Positions 1-11,736 of a stretch of DNA of 64,000 nt are shown here, in pieces. The DNA comes from Ephydatia muelleri (lineage: Eukaryota; Porifera; Demospongiae; Spongillida; Spongillidae): the NCBI GenBank assembly GCA_013339895.1, contig JABACO010000022.1:6935451-6999450 (forward strand), read 5' to 3'. Positions within the stretch are counted from its first letter, which is position 1. Each line of letters opens with the position of its first letter. Below the pieces are notes generated by a model. The model did not search any database, was not told the origin of the DNA, and saw nothing but the letters and a program-made list of their open reading frames with translations. The position numbers and the translations under genes are program-made.

Positions 1-1004
1 CCTGCAGCTGCCAATAAGCACAAGGCGAACGGTCCTCTCCTTTTTCTGACGGCAATGTCTGTACCAGTTCTGCTAGAACTTTGAGTTGTAGCAAATGGTC
101 CTTCTCTGGTCTGAACTGGGCAACAGAAGCAATCCTCAACACCTTATCACTCCTGGCAAGAGGGAGTTGCAGGAAAGCAGAAGTGTCGCATGGCGGGTAA
201 ATAACCAAACAGGTGGCTGGCGACCATAGGCGTGCAATGTGGTCACGCGTCCACGACGAGTTCACCATAGCAACGTTGTTACAAGCGACCAACTGCGCCA
301 TACAGTTTAGCGAAAAAGCGGTAGTAGTACAGCTTGAGGTTGGTTAATAGACGACTGCGACCGATGAAGGCGGCATTGTTGTGCGAGGCCTGCCGGCTGC
401 TCACTTTGTCAATCATGTCGCAGCTCACCACGGGATAATGCACGTAGCTAGCTACTTTGCAACTCCCGAGCCAGCGGAAGAGGGGGAGGGTGAAGGCGTA
501 ACCCATGGAGTCAATGTACACGTCAGGACACAACTTGACCAACGCTTCCATGCCGAGCAGCATGGAGCCCACACTCTGCCCAAGAAGGGTGAAGCGCGGC
601 CAACGGGTGGCTTCCACCCATTTTCGCAGCTTGAGGTACACGAAGTGGATTTGGTCTTCCTTACTCAGAGTGATGCCGAACCTCGAGTGCGCTTTATTTA
701 GAATCTCTTTAGAACTGGCGTCTGTATCGCCTGTGTAAATTACGCATCGCACCAACGGGTAACGGCCTTGCAGGGCATGTACAGCTTGCCACAAGACGCG
801 CTCTCCCCCTCCGCCAGCGTTGCAGTACGGATGGAAGAACCCGACCACAAGATGTCGTCCGTCGTAACCCCAATCTCGCCTTTTGCGCCAGGTAAGTATG
901 ACGATGAGTACCTTGGATAATGCAAAGGTCACCGCCAACAATGTGCCGCAGCATAAGAACACAAACAGGAGACAAACACACCAACTGCAATTTTCATATC
1001 CCAT
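1..1004 (-). CDS. ALG11: ALG11, GDP-Man:Man3GlcNAc2-PP-dolichol alpha-1,2-mannosyltransferase (3' part outside window; two frameshifts)
   Basis: ALG11 adds the fourth and fifth mannoses to the lipid-linked oligosaccharide on the cytosolic ER face during N-glycan assembly. The reading frame from the ATG at 1004 has an N-terminal hydrophobic anchor (about residues 8-37), then the family hallmark HPYCNAGGGGERVLWQAV, YTGD near residue 91, and the motif VASYVHYPVVSCDM near residue 185. The first frame stops at 279-281, but homology resumes one base out of frame with MVNSSWTRDHIARLW and then VAQFRPEKDH (about 280 down to 85). A second shift lies near 41-55, beside a five-base T run, after which LVLIGSC appears. 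No intron fits such short gaps, so these are single-base indels: sequencing errors or a decaying gene. The glycosyltransferase C-terminus lies beyond base 1. It starts only 33 bp after the LMW-PTP stop codon on the same strand. Confidence 0.88.
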
Positions 1005-1036
1005 GGTATACGGTTTAATAGATAAGAATTGTACAC

Positions 1037-1042
1037 TTTATT
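1037..1042 (-). terminator. AATAAA polyadenylation signal overlapping the LMW-PTP stop codon
   Basis: On the minus strand the last codons read TGT AAA TAA A, so an AATAAA hexamer spans the TAA stop. Cleavage 10-30 nt downstream would fall at or just before the ALG11 start codon. The hexamer is seen; its use is inferred. Confidence 0.5.
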
Positions 1043-1502
1043 TACACTCAGTCACGCTTTGCAGAAAAGCTTCGCACGCTCGCGAGCACTGGTCAAAGAC
1101 GCGCTCAAAATCCTCATCCGTGCCGTAGTACGGGTCTTCAATGATTCCTTGGCCCCCATACGAACCGAGAGGTTTGATTATCGCTCTGCAAGACCTTGAC
1201 TTCATTTTCTCCAAGTCTGCGCCGTTATTACTATCCATGTACAAGATGTATTCGAACTGCCTAAAGTCGGACATGGCCACCATTCGGGCAAGGTGGTGAG
1301 AATTCAAGCCGTGTTTTCGAAGCGTACTCAGACTACGGGGGTCCGGAGCTTGGCCCACATTCCAGTCACTCGTAGCCGCGCTGTCTACAGTCCAGTTTGC
1401 CTCCACACCCTTGTCTGCTATGACTTTTCGAAATACTGCTTCTGCCGTCGGCGATCGGCAGATATTTCCCCAGCACACGAATAAGACGGAATGCGTAGCC
1501 AT
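1038..1502 (-). CDS. ACP1: Low-molecular-weight protein tyrosine phosphatase (ACP1 family), single exon
   Basis: This is a complete 154-residue frame, the normal length for this cytosolic phosphatase family (about 155-160). The P-loop sits at the N-terminus as C-W-G-N-I-C-R-S (Cys10 nucleophile, Arg16), matching the family CX5R(S/T) signature; Trp replaces the usual Leu after the Cys. The general-acid region appears near the C-terminus as EDPYYG, with the Asp that protonates the leaving group and the paired tyrosines that are phosphorylated in animal homologues. The segment TSDWNVGQAPDPR is also typical. No intron is needed. The start at 1502 places the P-loop at the expected distance from the N-terminus. 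ALG11 follows on the same strand. Confidence 0.95.
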   Translation of the reverse strand: MATHSVLFVCWGNICRSPTAEAVFRKVIADKGVEANWTVDSAATSDWNVGQAPDPRSLSTLRKHGLNSHHLARMVAMSDFRQFEYILYMDSNNGADLEKMKSRSCRAIIKPLGSYGGQGIIEDPYYGTDEDFERVFDQCSRACEAFLQSVTECK

Positions 1503-3255
1503 ATCAGTCTTTTGTTACTTATTTTTTGAACCGACCGGAATTGGGATTTTATTTTATTTTATAAGCTACAACTTCCTCCTCCCCTAAACAACATGAAGTG
1601 GTACTTCTAACAAACATTTGGAGTGCGCTGAAATCGTTGTACTGTCCGATTTTCGCATACTGCATGAATTGCACGCTCGGATGTGCCTTTGCCTCATCTA
1701 TCGTTTTCTTTCTCTAATTGGAATTTGGGGAGGAAGTTGTTCCCTACAGGACTATACATGTATGTGTTCATTTTGAAATGGAAACGCTGTGACGTTTATC
1801 TCTCTCTTTGTGCAGTAGACAATATAAAGAATGGGTCTTAATTGCATGCAAAATAGATAATTAACTTTCTCGTCCACTTTGAAATGCGGTGCGGGCGGAC
1901 GGTAATTTTGTGTGCTCCTTGCGGAGTATGGAGGCGTAACCTAAATACATGTTTTGTGGTCGTGTTGCGCATGCAGTGCATGGGTAAGCATGTATAGATT
2001 ATGTAGACAGATAAGGACGGTCCGATTAACTGTCTGTATATGCATGCGTAGAACAGGTTAGGTATATGACTATACTGCTGAAGCCCAAAGATCGGTTATC
2101 TTCGAAGCATGCAACTGCATGAAGTAAGTCTACAGACGAAGTCAGACCCTTATTGAGCAGGTGTGCCTTGTACGGTTATGAAATAAGAAGAGCGCCGTTT
2201 CTGCACGAATCGGAATCATAGTGTCGTCTTACATTATCAATTTGATTACTTTTTAAGTACTTGTCACACCTTTCACAACCCATCGCTAAATAAATTAGGA
2301 ACTACGGTGAGGGGTTAAATGCTTTTATCCATCGCTGTTGGAGGTGTCTAGCGATTACATTGGTGTCCCAGTAGGTCCTTTGGCTTTGACTGGGAAATAT
2401 AATTCGTTCTACTACCATGTAAATCTGACTCCAAAACACGTGAATTTTAGTAGAGGTACCACCCCCAACGCCCCCCTTTTAATATCATTCTTTTCTTCAG
2501 TCAGACTTTTATTTTTAAAGCAGTTTTGTAACCCTCTCTTCAAGCTCTACAGTATTGGACGATGGGAGTCTCGTACTGATTTTCTTGCCCCCCCCCCCCC
2601 CCCCCCCCCCCCCACACACCCAACTCGGCCCCATGCATGTATGCGTACGCACGTGTACTTTGGTAAGTTAGATATTCATGTCGGAACACCCCCCCTCCCA
2701 ATCTGTCTCTTTCAAAAATCCTATAGGTCCGTCACTGTGACAATCAAAGACTGACGTGCTCTTCAATCATCTGAGATTCAGCTCAGCGCAACCTTCACAC
2801 ACACACCCAAGTTCTCATGCCGGCCACTAGATTAAAGATGCATGCATGATGGAGTATAGGCATGTGGGCATATCCCAAAGCATCCACTGGGCAGCATGCA
2901 AGCAAATCATGTGCATTATCCAGCGGAATTCTAGTAACTGCTGCATGATCAGTTCTGTTTCAAGATGATATGTTCACTTGATATAACTGTTCTGTTCAGC
3001 GTTTTCTCTTTCCTCCCGCTGTAGCTGTAAATCCAGTTTAAGAAATAGACTCCCATTCATTTCTTTCAACTTAAAATGTACTCAAGAGAACATACGGCTC
3101 CCCCCCCCCCCCTCCCCTCCACCCACCCACTCCTCCAATTAAAAGTTTAATCACCTTTTCTGCGGTTGGTACTGGTCTCGATTCCGATCTGATGCGCATA
3201 AACATATGACGATGGGGAGGGGGTGTACCGTAGACCAGCGTAACTGTTAAGCAGC
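1503..3255. other. Intergenic region between divergent LMW-PTP and PAN3, with poly-C tracts
   Basis: No conserved coding sequence was recognised. It contains a 26-base C run at 2588-2613 and a shorter C-rich run near 3101-3120. It must hold the promoters of both flanking genes, but no clear core element was identified. Confidence 0.5.
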
Positions 3256-3624
3256 ATGAAAAAGCGGACCGTTTGTCGGTACTACTCGACCGTTGGGTCG
3301 TGCTACTATGGCGACCAGTGCCAGTTCTCCCACTCGCAACCCGGCTCCCAAGTCGATAGGTCCGGAAATACGCACGGTTAGTCGAGGTGGTATCATTGAG
3401 CGCTGAAATACATTTTTACATCCCAACAAGGTAAATTCTCTGATCCGACAGACAAGGTAATTTGCATACAAACTTTGTTTATTCCTTTAATCCACCTCCC
3501 CGCTCCTCCCTCCTCCCTCTCCCCCTCCCCCATTCCCGCCCACCGTGGAACACCACAACATACTGAACGCTCACACACACACACAAACACAAATACACAC
3601 ACAAATACACACACAAATACACAA

Positions 3625-3664
<40 letters not shown>

Positions 3665-3765
3665 CACCACCAGCAGAAGGATGCTAATCTGTCACGACAT
3701 ACACCGTATGCTTTGGTCATTATGAAGCCTGCACTTCTATCTATCATGCCATGTCCCCCCTTTTC

Positions 3766-3796
<31 letters not shown>

Positions 3797-4294
3797 ACAC
3801 ACACACACACCACCACCACTCCTCAGGGAGCCCTCTGGGGTGCACAAAGACTCCCTGGTCCCTCCTGTCATCCTCGTTCCCAACAAGATGAGAAGTTGTA
3901 AGTGATAACAAATCTAGAAATAAGCGTTTGAGGGTGTTCAAAGAATTGAAGCGTTTCACTACCTTCACTATCTGTTCTGTGTTCTTATGCAGCCAGTGCG
4001 GTTGAATTAGGAAGTACTGGTCTGGGGAGAGGAGCTGGTCTGGGGAAGAGACCTAGCCTTGGGGGTGGGGCCTATCTCCACATCAGGAAACAGGTAAGTT
4101 GGGTGTGGTTTATTAACTATCAAAAGCATTGATTCTGATAGGAGCCGTCGCCAGGAGTTACTGAGCTAAAGCTTAATCCACCTAGCCATCATCAGGTTAG
4201 AGTCACTACACAATGCTGTGTTCTTATTTGTTTCATTTTAGGCCCCAGCTACTAATGGTCAAGCAAAAGTACCTTTCGCACACGAGAAAGACCG

Positions 4295-4329
<35 letters not shown>

Positions 4330-5279
4330 GTGGTTGTTAGTGTTGTTTGGGTAGCAGTTGATGTTTCTCCTTCTCTCTGACCAGCCTTACAGTTATCCAC
4401 AGTCTATAGCATACACACAGTCACCATCCAGTGTGACAAGAATGGAAGGATTTTTATCCCAGAACAGCTCAGACAAGTACATCACCTAATCCTCCTCCTC
4501 CCTCCTCAGCCCCTCCCCTCTCTCCTCTTACTACAGGAGCTTCAGCGACGCCAGGCCGCGTGCCTAACAGTGCCATTGGAGGGGGCGTGTCCAACAGAGG
4601 TGGAACACTACCACTCCCTCTGCATGCTGGAGAACCCTGTGAGACTTTATACTGTTGCCATGGTGATTGGCCTGTGAGCCTTTATATTGTTGCCTTGGTG
4701 ATTGGCCTGTGAGCGTGTTGCCTTGGTGAGAGTGGCCTGTGTTGTTCCATGGTGGGGCTTTAATAATGTTGTCATGGTGATTGTGATGTCATAGGACCTG
4801 CTTTGTTGTTGTCATTCAACAGTTCACTTCTTTTAGTATGTGTTGATTGCTTGTTTACTGTGTATGTGTGTGTGTTTGTGTGGGTGTATGGGTGTGGCTA
4901 CAGGACATAAGCAGCAGACAAGGTCAGGTGTCCACCTGCTATCGAGCCACCAGCTCTCGAGATAGCCTCTACTACTGTATGAGAAGGATCCATGGTATGT
5001 CCCCCCCCTCTCTCTCCCTTCCTCCCTCCCTCCCTTCCTCCCTCTCTCCCTCCCTCCCTCTCTCTCCCTCCCTCCCTCCCTCCTCCCTCCCTCCCTCTCT
5101 CCCTCCCTCCCTCTCCCTCCCTCCCTCCCTCCCTCTCCCTCCCTCTTCCCTTCCTCCCTCCCTCCCCTCCATACAGCCATACAGTGTAATATTTCACCAC
5201 ATCTTGGTTGTGTTACTTGGATCAATAGAACTAACGTTCGTGTGATGCGCCACATGCTTCAGCCAAGCCTTGTGGGTCT

Positions 5280-5370
<91 letters not shown>

Positions 5371-8300
5371 CACGTGTGCGCGTGCGCGTGTGCGTGTGCG
5401 TGCGTGTGTGTGGGTGTGTGCGTGTGTTGGTGTGTGTGTGCGTGTGTGTGTGTGTGTTTGGGTGTGTTGGGTGTGTGAGTGTGTAATTGCAGTATCTCCG
5501 ATGTTGGTGTCATCTTTAACATCAATACTTTGATCACACATCTACTCACATGGGCCTTCCTGTCAACTTATCTCCTACCAATTCTATGCACTAAGGAAAA
5601 GAAAGGGAGGGAGGAAGGGGGGAGGGGAGGGAGGGAGGGGAGGGAGGGAGGGAGAGAGGGAGGGAGGGAGGGAGAGAGGGAGGGAGGGAAGGAGCACACT
5701 CCTACACTTCCATTACCCCACACTCCTACACTTCCAGGCTACAAACTGTCCAACAAGAGAGCCATCCAGACACTGGAGCAGTGGAAGAAGCTTCAGCACT
5801 CAAACGTGGTCTCCTTAAAGGAAATGTTCACAACCAAAGCATTCAGAGACAATTGTGAGTACCTTACGTGTTCTGTTTCTCGTCATCTTCACCCATCTCA
5901 CCTCTTCCCTCCCTCTCTTACACACTCCCCTCTCACTGTCCCTCTCCCACCCTCCCCCTCCCTCCCTCTGTCCACTTCCCTCATCACCTGTCCACCACAG
6001 CCCTTGTACTGGTCTATGACTTTCATCCTGGGGCAGTCACTTTGGCCAATCACATTATTGCCTCTAAGGATTCACCCTCAGGTACGACATCACACCCCAC
6101 CTGCCCCTCCCCCTCCAATCACACATGATCCCTCCCTCCTACCATTGTGGTACAGGCTTGCTGTCAGAGGACACGCTGTGGGATTACATCATCCAGCTGG
6201 TGTCAGGGCTCAGAGCCATCCATGCTATGGGGTTGGCTATCGGTTGTATCAACCTTACCAAGGTTCTCGTCACAAGCAGTTCAAGGTGACAAGTGTACCC
6301 CCCTCCTTCTCCCCTCACCCTCCTTCTCCCCTCACCATCCTCCTCGCTCACCCTCTTGCACCCCTCACCCTATTCCAATCCTCACCCTCTTCCCTCACCC
6401 TCCTCCTCCCCTCACCTCCTCCTCCCCTCACCCTCATCCTCCCCTCACCCTCCTCCTCTTACCCCTCCCCTCACCCTCTTCCTCCCCTCACCCTCCTCCT
6501 CCCCTCACCCTCCTCCTCCCCTCACCATCCTCCTCCCTCATCCTCCTCCCCTCACCCTCCTCCTCCCCTCACCCTCCTCCACCTCACCTTCTCCCCTCAC
6601 CCTCCTCCACCTCACCCTCTTCCCTCACCCTCCTCACCTCACCACCCTCATTCTCCCCTTACCCTCTTCCTCCCCCTCCACTGCCCATCTCTCTCCCTGT
6701 CATGTTTACTACCATCCTCCATTCTCCTGTCTCATTCCTGTGTCCCGTTCCTGTGTCTCGTTCCCCTCCCATTCCTGTGTCTCGTTCCCCTCCCATTCAC
6801 TCTCACTCTCTCTTACAGACATAGGAGAAGGGTTCGAGTGAACTGTTGTGGGATGGTGGACATCCTTTCTTCTGACCTGTCTGTTTCTGATGCGCTACAT
6901 TTAGAACAAGTGAGTTATTAGGGCTGTACAAGTTAGCAGCGTTTCAGCCAAGTCAACCTGCATTCCTATGGTATCATTTAGTGAGTCCTATAGGTGTTAA
7001 CTTGGAACCTGTTTTGAAGTTACCTTCCATATCCTGCCAGGGAGGAGTGTGACTGTGAAGGGGTGGAGTGTGAAGGGTGGAGGAGTGTGAGGGATGGAGG
7101 AGTGTGAAGGGGTGGAGGAGTGTGAATGGGTGGAGGTGTGAAGGGGTGGAGGGGTGTGAAGGGGTGGAGGAGTGTGAAGGGATGGAGTGTGAAGGGCTTA
7201 GGAGTTGGGGATGGAGTGTGACGGGGTGGCGGCGTGTGAAGGGATGCCGGCGTGTGAAGGGGTGGAGGCGTGTGCCGGGTGGCGGGTGGTGCAGGCGTGG
7301 CGGCGTGGCAGGGGTGCGCGTGTGCCGGGGTGGCGGGGTGCCGGGGTTGGCGGCGTGTGCCGGGCTGCCGGCGTGTTGCCGGGGTGGCGGGGTGTGCCGG
7401 GCTGGCGGCGTGTGCCGGGCTGGCGGCGTGTGCCGGGTTTGGCGGCGTGTGCCGGGCTGCCGGCGTGTGCCGGGGTGGCGTCGTGTGCCGGGGTGGCGGC
7501 GTGTGCCGGGCTGGCGGCGTGCCGGGCTGGCGCCGGTGTGCCGGGCTGGCGGCGTGTGCCGGGCTGGCGCGTGTGCCGGGCTAGGCGGCGTGTGCCGGCT
7601 GGCGGCGTGTGCCGGGCTGCCGGCGTGTGCCGGGCTGGCGGCGTGTGTGCCCGGGCTGGAGGAGTTGCCGGGCTGGCGCCGTGTGCCGGCGCTGGCGGCG
7701 TGTGCCGGGCTGGCGGCGTGTGCCGGGCTGGCGGCGTGTGCCGGGCTGGCGGCGTGTGCCGGGCTGGGCGGCGTGGTGCCGGGGTAAGCACTGGTACTGT
7801 ATCTCCTTCACTTCCCCCGCAACAGGACCTCATGTGTCTTGGACCATCTCATTCTATCTATTGGGCACTGATGTCAGCCAGTTTGCCACACCGAGCCCGA
7901 ACACTTTGGCCAACTCCGTGGCATACTATTGGGGCAAACTATTCAAACTGACATTCAAACCCATTGTCCAGTGAGTCTACCAACAGACCTGTAGGTGCCC
8001 TAGCTCATTGTCCCCCACTCCTCCCTTCCCTCCCTCCCTCCCTCCCCTCCCTCCCTCCCTCCCTCCCTCCCTCCCTCCCTCCCTCCGCCCTCCCTCCCTC
8101 CCTCCTCCCTCCCTCCCTCCCTCCCTCCCATCCCTCCCTCCCTCCCTCCCTCCTCCCTCCCTCCCTCCCTCCCTCCCTCCCATCCCTCCCTCCTCCCTCC
8201 TCCCTCCCTCCCTCCCAGGCACCTCTGCAATACCCCCAAGCCCTCCCTCACCATATCAGATGTGGTCTTCATGGTGGGTGATCGCATCTACACAAGCCTG

Positions 8301-11017
8301 GAGAGGACCCAGTTCCATCAGGACATGCTGGAGGAGGAGCTGAGCAAGGAGGTAGAGAACGGGAGATTGTTCAGGGCTTCTGGCCAAGCTTGGAGTCATC
8401 AATGAAAGACCAGAGTCAGTTAGGATGCCCAAGAGAGATGGATGATCATTAAGCATGGCACTTCCTCCTCTCCATCCTCCGCCTCCTCCCCCTCCTCACC
8501 TCAACCCTCCGCCCTCCCTCCCTCCTCCTCTTCCCCCCTCCCTCCTCCTCTTCCCCTCCCCTCCCTCTCTTCCCTCCCCTCCCTCCTCCTCTTCCCTCCC
8601 CTCCCTCCTCCTCTTCCCCTCCCCTCCCTCCTCCTCTTCCCCTCCCCTCCCTCCTCCTCTCCCCTCCCCTCCCTCCTCCTCTTCCCCTCCCCTCCCTCCC
8701 TCCTCTCTTCCCTCCCCTCCCCTCCCTCCTCTTCCCCTCCCCTCCTCCTCCTTCCCCTCCCCTCCCTCCTCCTCTTCCCCTCCCCTCCCTCCTCCTCTCT
8801 CTTCCCCTCCCCTCCCTCCTCCTCTCCCCTCCCCCCCTCCCCCTTTTCCCTCCTCCTCTTCCCTCCCTCCTCCTCTTCCCTCCCCCCCTCCTCTTCCCTC
8901 TCTCCCCCCCCTCTCCCCTCCCTCCTCCTCTTCCCTCCCCTCCCTCCTCCTCTTCTCCCTCCCCTCCCTCCTCGCTCTTTCCCCTCCCCCCCTCCTCCTC
9001 TTCCCCTCCCCTCCCTCTCTCCTCTTCCCCTCCCCTCCCTCCTCCTCTTCCCCTCCCCCCTCCCTCCTCCTCTTCCCCTCCCCTCCCCCCCTCCCTCCTC
9101 CTCTTCTCATCCATTCCCCTCCCTCCTCCTCCCCTCCTCCTCCTCCCCTCCCCTCCTCATCCCCTCCCCTCCTCTCCCCTCCCTCCTCCTCCCCTCCCAT
9201 CCTCCTCCCCTCCCCTCACTTCCCCCTCCCCTCCCTGCCTCTTCCCCTCCCCTCCCTCACCCCTCCGCCCCTCCCTCCACCCTCCGCCTCCCCTCCCTCC
9301 CTCCCCCTCCCTCCTCCTCTCCTCCTCCCCTCCCCTCCCCCCCCCTCCCCCCCCCTCCTCCTCCTCTGTCTTGGGGTATTTCTCTAGGCATGCAGGGGAT
9401 GTTGCCTGGTCTGAGACTGGGGACCGGTACCTGCTGAAGCTATTTCGTGACTACCTGTTCCACCTGGTGCTTCCAACAGGCAGCCCGTGGATAGACTTGG
9501 CACATATTGTACAGACCCTGAATAAGGTAGTAAGAATCTGCATGCTCATATGTATGCCTTTGTGCGTTGGCCAAAGGGATAGGTGATATGTGGTATGCTA
9601 TTTGAAACCTTTAAGGGTATGTTCCATGTGTCCATGCCATTGTCTATGCTGAATGTGCTAGTGGTGGCATCCAATTAGAATACCTGTACCACATGCACAT
9701 AAAACTTTCGAAATTATTAGATTTATCTTTTAAATTCTGCAGAGATCTCAGCAACTAATGAAAATCATATTGCTAACCAATCATTGCTAATTGCAAATTG
9801 TGTTGAAAGGATTAGAAATAAGCCTTCCACTAACATTTCATTACATGTTGCTAATATCACTAAATCAAGTCAGGAAATGTATGAACACTTTCATGCATGT
9901 CTTTCTACACGAATATTTATGTCACTGCGCTATACATATACATACTGTCTTTGGGGGACAATTTGACATCTTTATTTCTTATTGACAATTGCTTGTTATT
10001 AAAAAATATTTAAATAACTTTACAACATGCATTAGTATGATTATTATTATTATTAATATGCAGCTCTTGAATTTTAGAAGCGAGTATAACTGCTGCTACT
10101 GTTGCCTATGAAGCTGTTGTACAATGGCCATACGTTTGAGGCTTTGGGATGGGAGTGTCTACCGATTGTAGTAGACACCTTTGGTGTCTGGGGGAGACAA
10201 AGCAACCAATACCTTTTCTAGATTGGCTTTTAGGTTGACTGCTCAAACCAGGGCCACAGTTTAGTCCAACCTGTATGGCAAGTTGAGCTGTTCTCTTGTT
10301 CGCTCCAACGCCAAAGCCTTTCTAGCACGATCCAGCCCTGTTGACTACAAGATGATATTAGTTTTTGATTGTATGGTCCATGTATATTCATTACATTTAA
10401 TCATATAATGATATAACACATAAACATAAAAGACAACAAGCAAACATACACAACAAATAATGTGAGAGGACAGTGGCAAGTAACGTAAGGGCAAGCAATG
10501 CTTATTAGCATGATGGACGGTAGGCAATGTATGTCACTCAAGGCAATTGCTGCAACAGAGGCCCTACTTCTTGATTGGATGGGCAAAGGTAGTAGCAGCT
10601 ATATGGCCCCATCCACTGTCATCACGTGATTCGCCTCTAGCATTGCCATTGCAGGCATCATTGCTCGTTGTGTGTTATGTTTTGTCTGTCAAGTGTAAAG
10701 ATGCATGTAACTAATGGCAAGCATGTTGGTACAAAAGTACAATGTGCTGTCTGCAATTGATGCATTATTAAAGTGTGATTTTTGTGCCCTCTACAATTGA
10801 CATTATGTGCCCTTTCTCTCTTCCTCCCCCCCCCCTCCCCCCCCCTCCCCCCCCCCCTCCATCATCTACTTCTTCAAAGCTCGATGCAGGGTCTCCGGAG
10901 AAAATAATGTTGCATTCGCGAGATGAACAATCTCTGCTAGTGGTTTCCTACGCGGACCTGAAGGGTTGCCTAGAGACAGCTTTTGGAGAATTATTGATAA
11001 CTTCAGAGAGTCACTGA
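3256..11017 (+). CDS. PAN3: PAN3, regulatory pseudokinase subunit of the PAN2-PAN3 poly(A) deadenylase (about 15 exons, two frameshifts)
   Basis: PAN3 recruits the PAN2 nuclease to poly(A)-binding protein for the first step of mRNA deadenylation. Exon 1 (3256 to 3359) encodes an N-terminal CCCH zinc finger, [20 protein letters not shown]. Further exons: 3827-3897, 3993-4093, 4242-4268(?), 4385-4476(?), 4537-4638, 4904-4994, 5738-5854, 6001-6081, 6156-6285, 6819-6909, 7826-7970, 8219-8414, 9388-9526, 10880-11017. From 4537 on, phases join and follow the family: [33 protein letters not shown], the C-terminal knob ([26 protein letters not shown]) and the final DLKGC. Two one-base lesions: a missing base near 7841 (after DLMCLG) and an extra G near 8370 (after NGRLFR). 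Exons 4-5 do not join in phase with the donors I can see, so the linker is uncertain. The first ATG follows an in-frame TAA at 3241. Confidence 0.92.
3556..3815. repeat. Two (CA)n tracts in PAN3 intron 1
   Basis: CA-rich runs at about 3571-3664 and 3767-3811, the second ending just upstream of the exon 2 acceptor. They explain the CVCV and HTHT type open frames here. Confidence 0.9.
5001..5697. repeat. (CCCT)n, (TG)n and (GGGA)n satellites in PAN3 intron 7
   Basis: A CCCT/CCTC tract at 5001-5170, a long (TG)n tract with CG variants at 5282-5480 and a GGGA tract at 5606-5692 fill the intron between the exons ending 4994 and starting 5738. Confidence 0.9.
6294..6815. repeat. Pyrimidine-rich CCTCACC satellite in PAN3 intron 10
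   Basis: Irregular repeats of CCCTCACCCTCCTCCT fill the intron between 6285 and 6819, with three near-exact copies of a cattcctgtgtctcgttccc type unit at the 3' end (about 6730-6800). Confidence 0.85.
7040..7786. repeat. GC-rich minisatellite (unit about 18 bp, GTGCCGGGCTGGCGGCGT) in PAN3 intron 11
   Basis: The first part (7040-7210) is a variant unit of the GTGAAGGGGTGGAGGA type; the rest is about 30 units of the GC-rich form. It is strongly G-rich on the plus strand and open in several frames, giving spurious Gly/Ala/Cys/Arg proteins. Confidence 0.92.
8022..8218. repeat. (CCCT)n tract ending at the PAN3 exon 13 acceptor
   Basis: Almost pure CCCT repeats from 8022 form the polypyrimidine tract of the acceptor CAG at 8216-8218. 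Confidence 0.9.
8460..9368. repeat. About 900-bp CCTCCTCCTCTTCCCCTCC satellite in PAN3 intron 13
   Basis: A continuous polypyrimidine stretch of a 15-20 bp CCTCC/TCCTCTTCCC unit. Purine-free plus-strand sequence of this length could form triplex DNA. All long frames here on either strand are low-complexity artefacts. Confidence 0.92.
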
Positions 11018-11087
11018 TGCTTATTTTTCACATGCAAATTTTTATTCCAACAGGAATATAATGAATATTATTATTTTTCTCCATCTT

Positions 11088-11093
11088 AATAAA
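11088..11093 (+). terminator. Candidate PAN3 polyadenylation signal AATAAA
   Basis: AATAAA lies 70 bp after the PAN3 stop codon in AT-rich sequence. Confidence 0.55.
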
Positions 11094-11736
11094 TATCTAC
11101 ATGTATGTGGTACAGGCCTGAATGTTTGCATGTCCTGCACAAACTTGGTAGTAATCGGGGATTGCATCAGAAAAAAGTGTATGTGTCACATCGATTAACA
11201 ATTTGGCATTGGAAATTGACTCTGAGAAGAAAGTTGCATGGAGGGTCATCAGCCTTAACACCTTGTCAAATTGTGTCTTATCGATCAGTGGTCCATGCTG
11301 ACAGCTGTGGTCAAATGGTGTCACCCACTTCATGCTACTTGGCTACAAACACATCATAGACTAGACCTCTACAAGGGTGTGGCTACCAGCACCTGACCCA
11401 AGGTTCAAACAGCAAGTAACCGTAACTGACGATGAGGCGATGGGAACACAGAAAGGATTGTCTTCATCAATCATACCCACCATCAACTTAAGGATGGTCT
11501 CATCCCAGACGTCCTATATAATGGCCACCACAGATACGATGTCGACTCGTTATTTCTACAATGTATGGCAGTAGTCTCGTTCCCACACTTAATCATATCA
11601 GCCAGCAGCTTCGGATCACTTTTAAGTACATAAAAGTGATACGCGAGGACTCTTGCCTTGCTAAGCAACGGTGCCGAAACTATAAATGCCAATGATTAAT
11701 TTAAATAATAAATAGCCAACGTGTGTTTCATCAATC
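11094..11736. other. Intergenic gap between PAN3 and PRORP
   Basis: No recognisable coding sequence; short frames here match nothing I know. It presumably holds the PRORP promoter. Confidence 0.5.

Noticed and set aside
2338-2754. 138-residue frame containing a proline run
   Set aside because: It depends on the poly-C tract and shows no homology that I recognise.
5479-6921. 480-residue open frame on the plus strand
   Set aside because: It runs through PAN3 exons 8-11 and their introns in mixed frames; only the short in-frame parts of exons 8 and 11 are real, the rest is (CCCT)n and CCTCACC satellite.
7077-7974. Cys/Arg/Gly-rich frames on both strands
   Set aside because: GC-rich minisatellite in PAN3 intron 11, not protein coding; only the last part overlaps real exon 12.
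8442-9437. Ser/Pro- and Glu/Arg/Gly-rich frames
   Set aside because: Polypyrimidine satellite in PAN3 intron 13.
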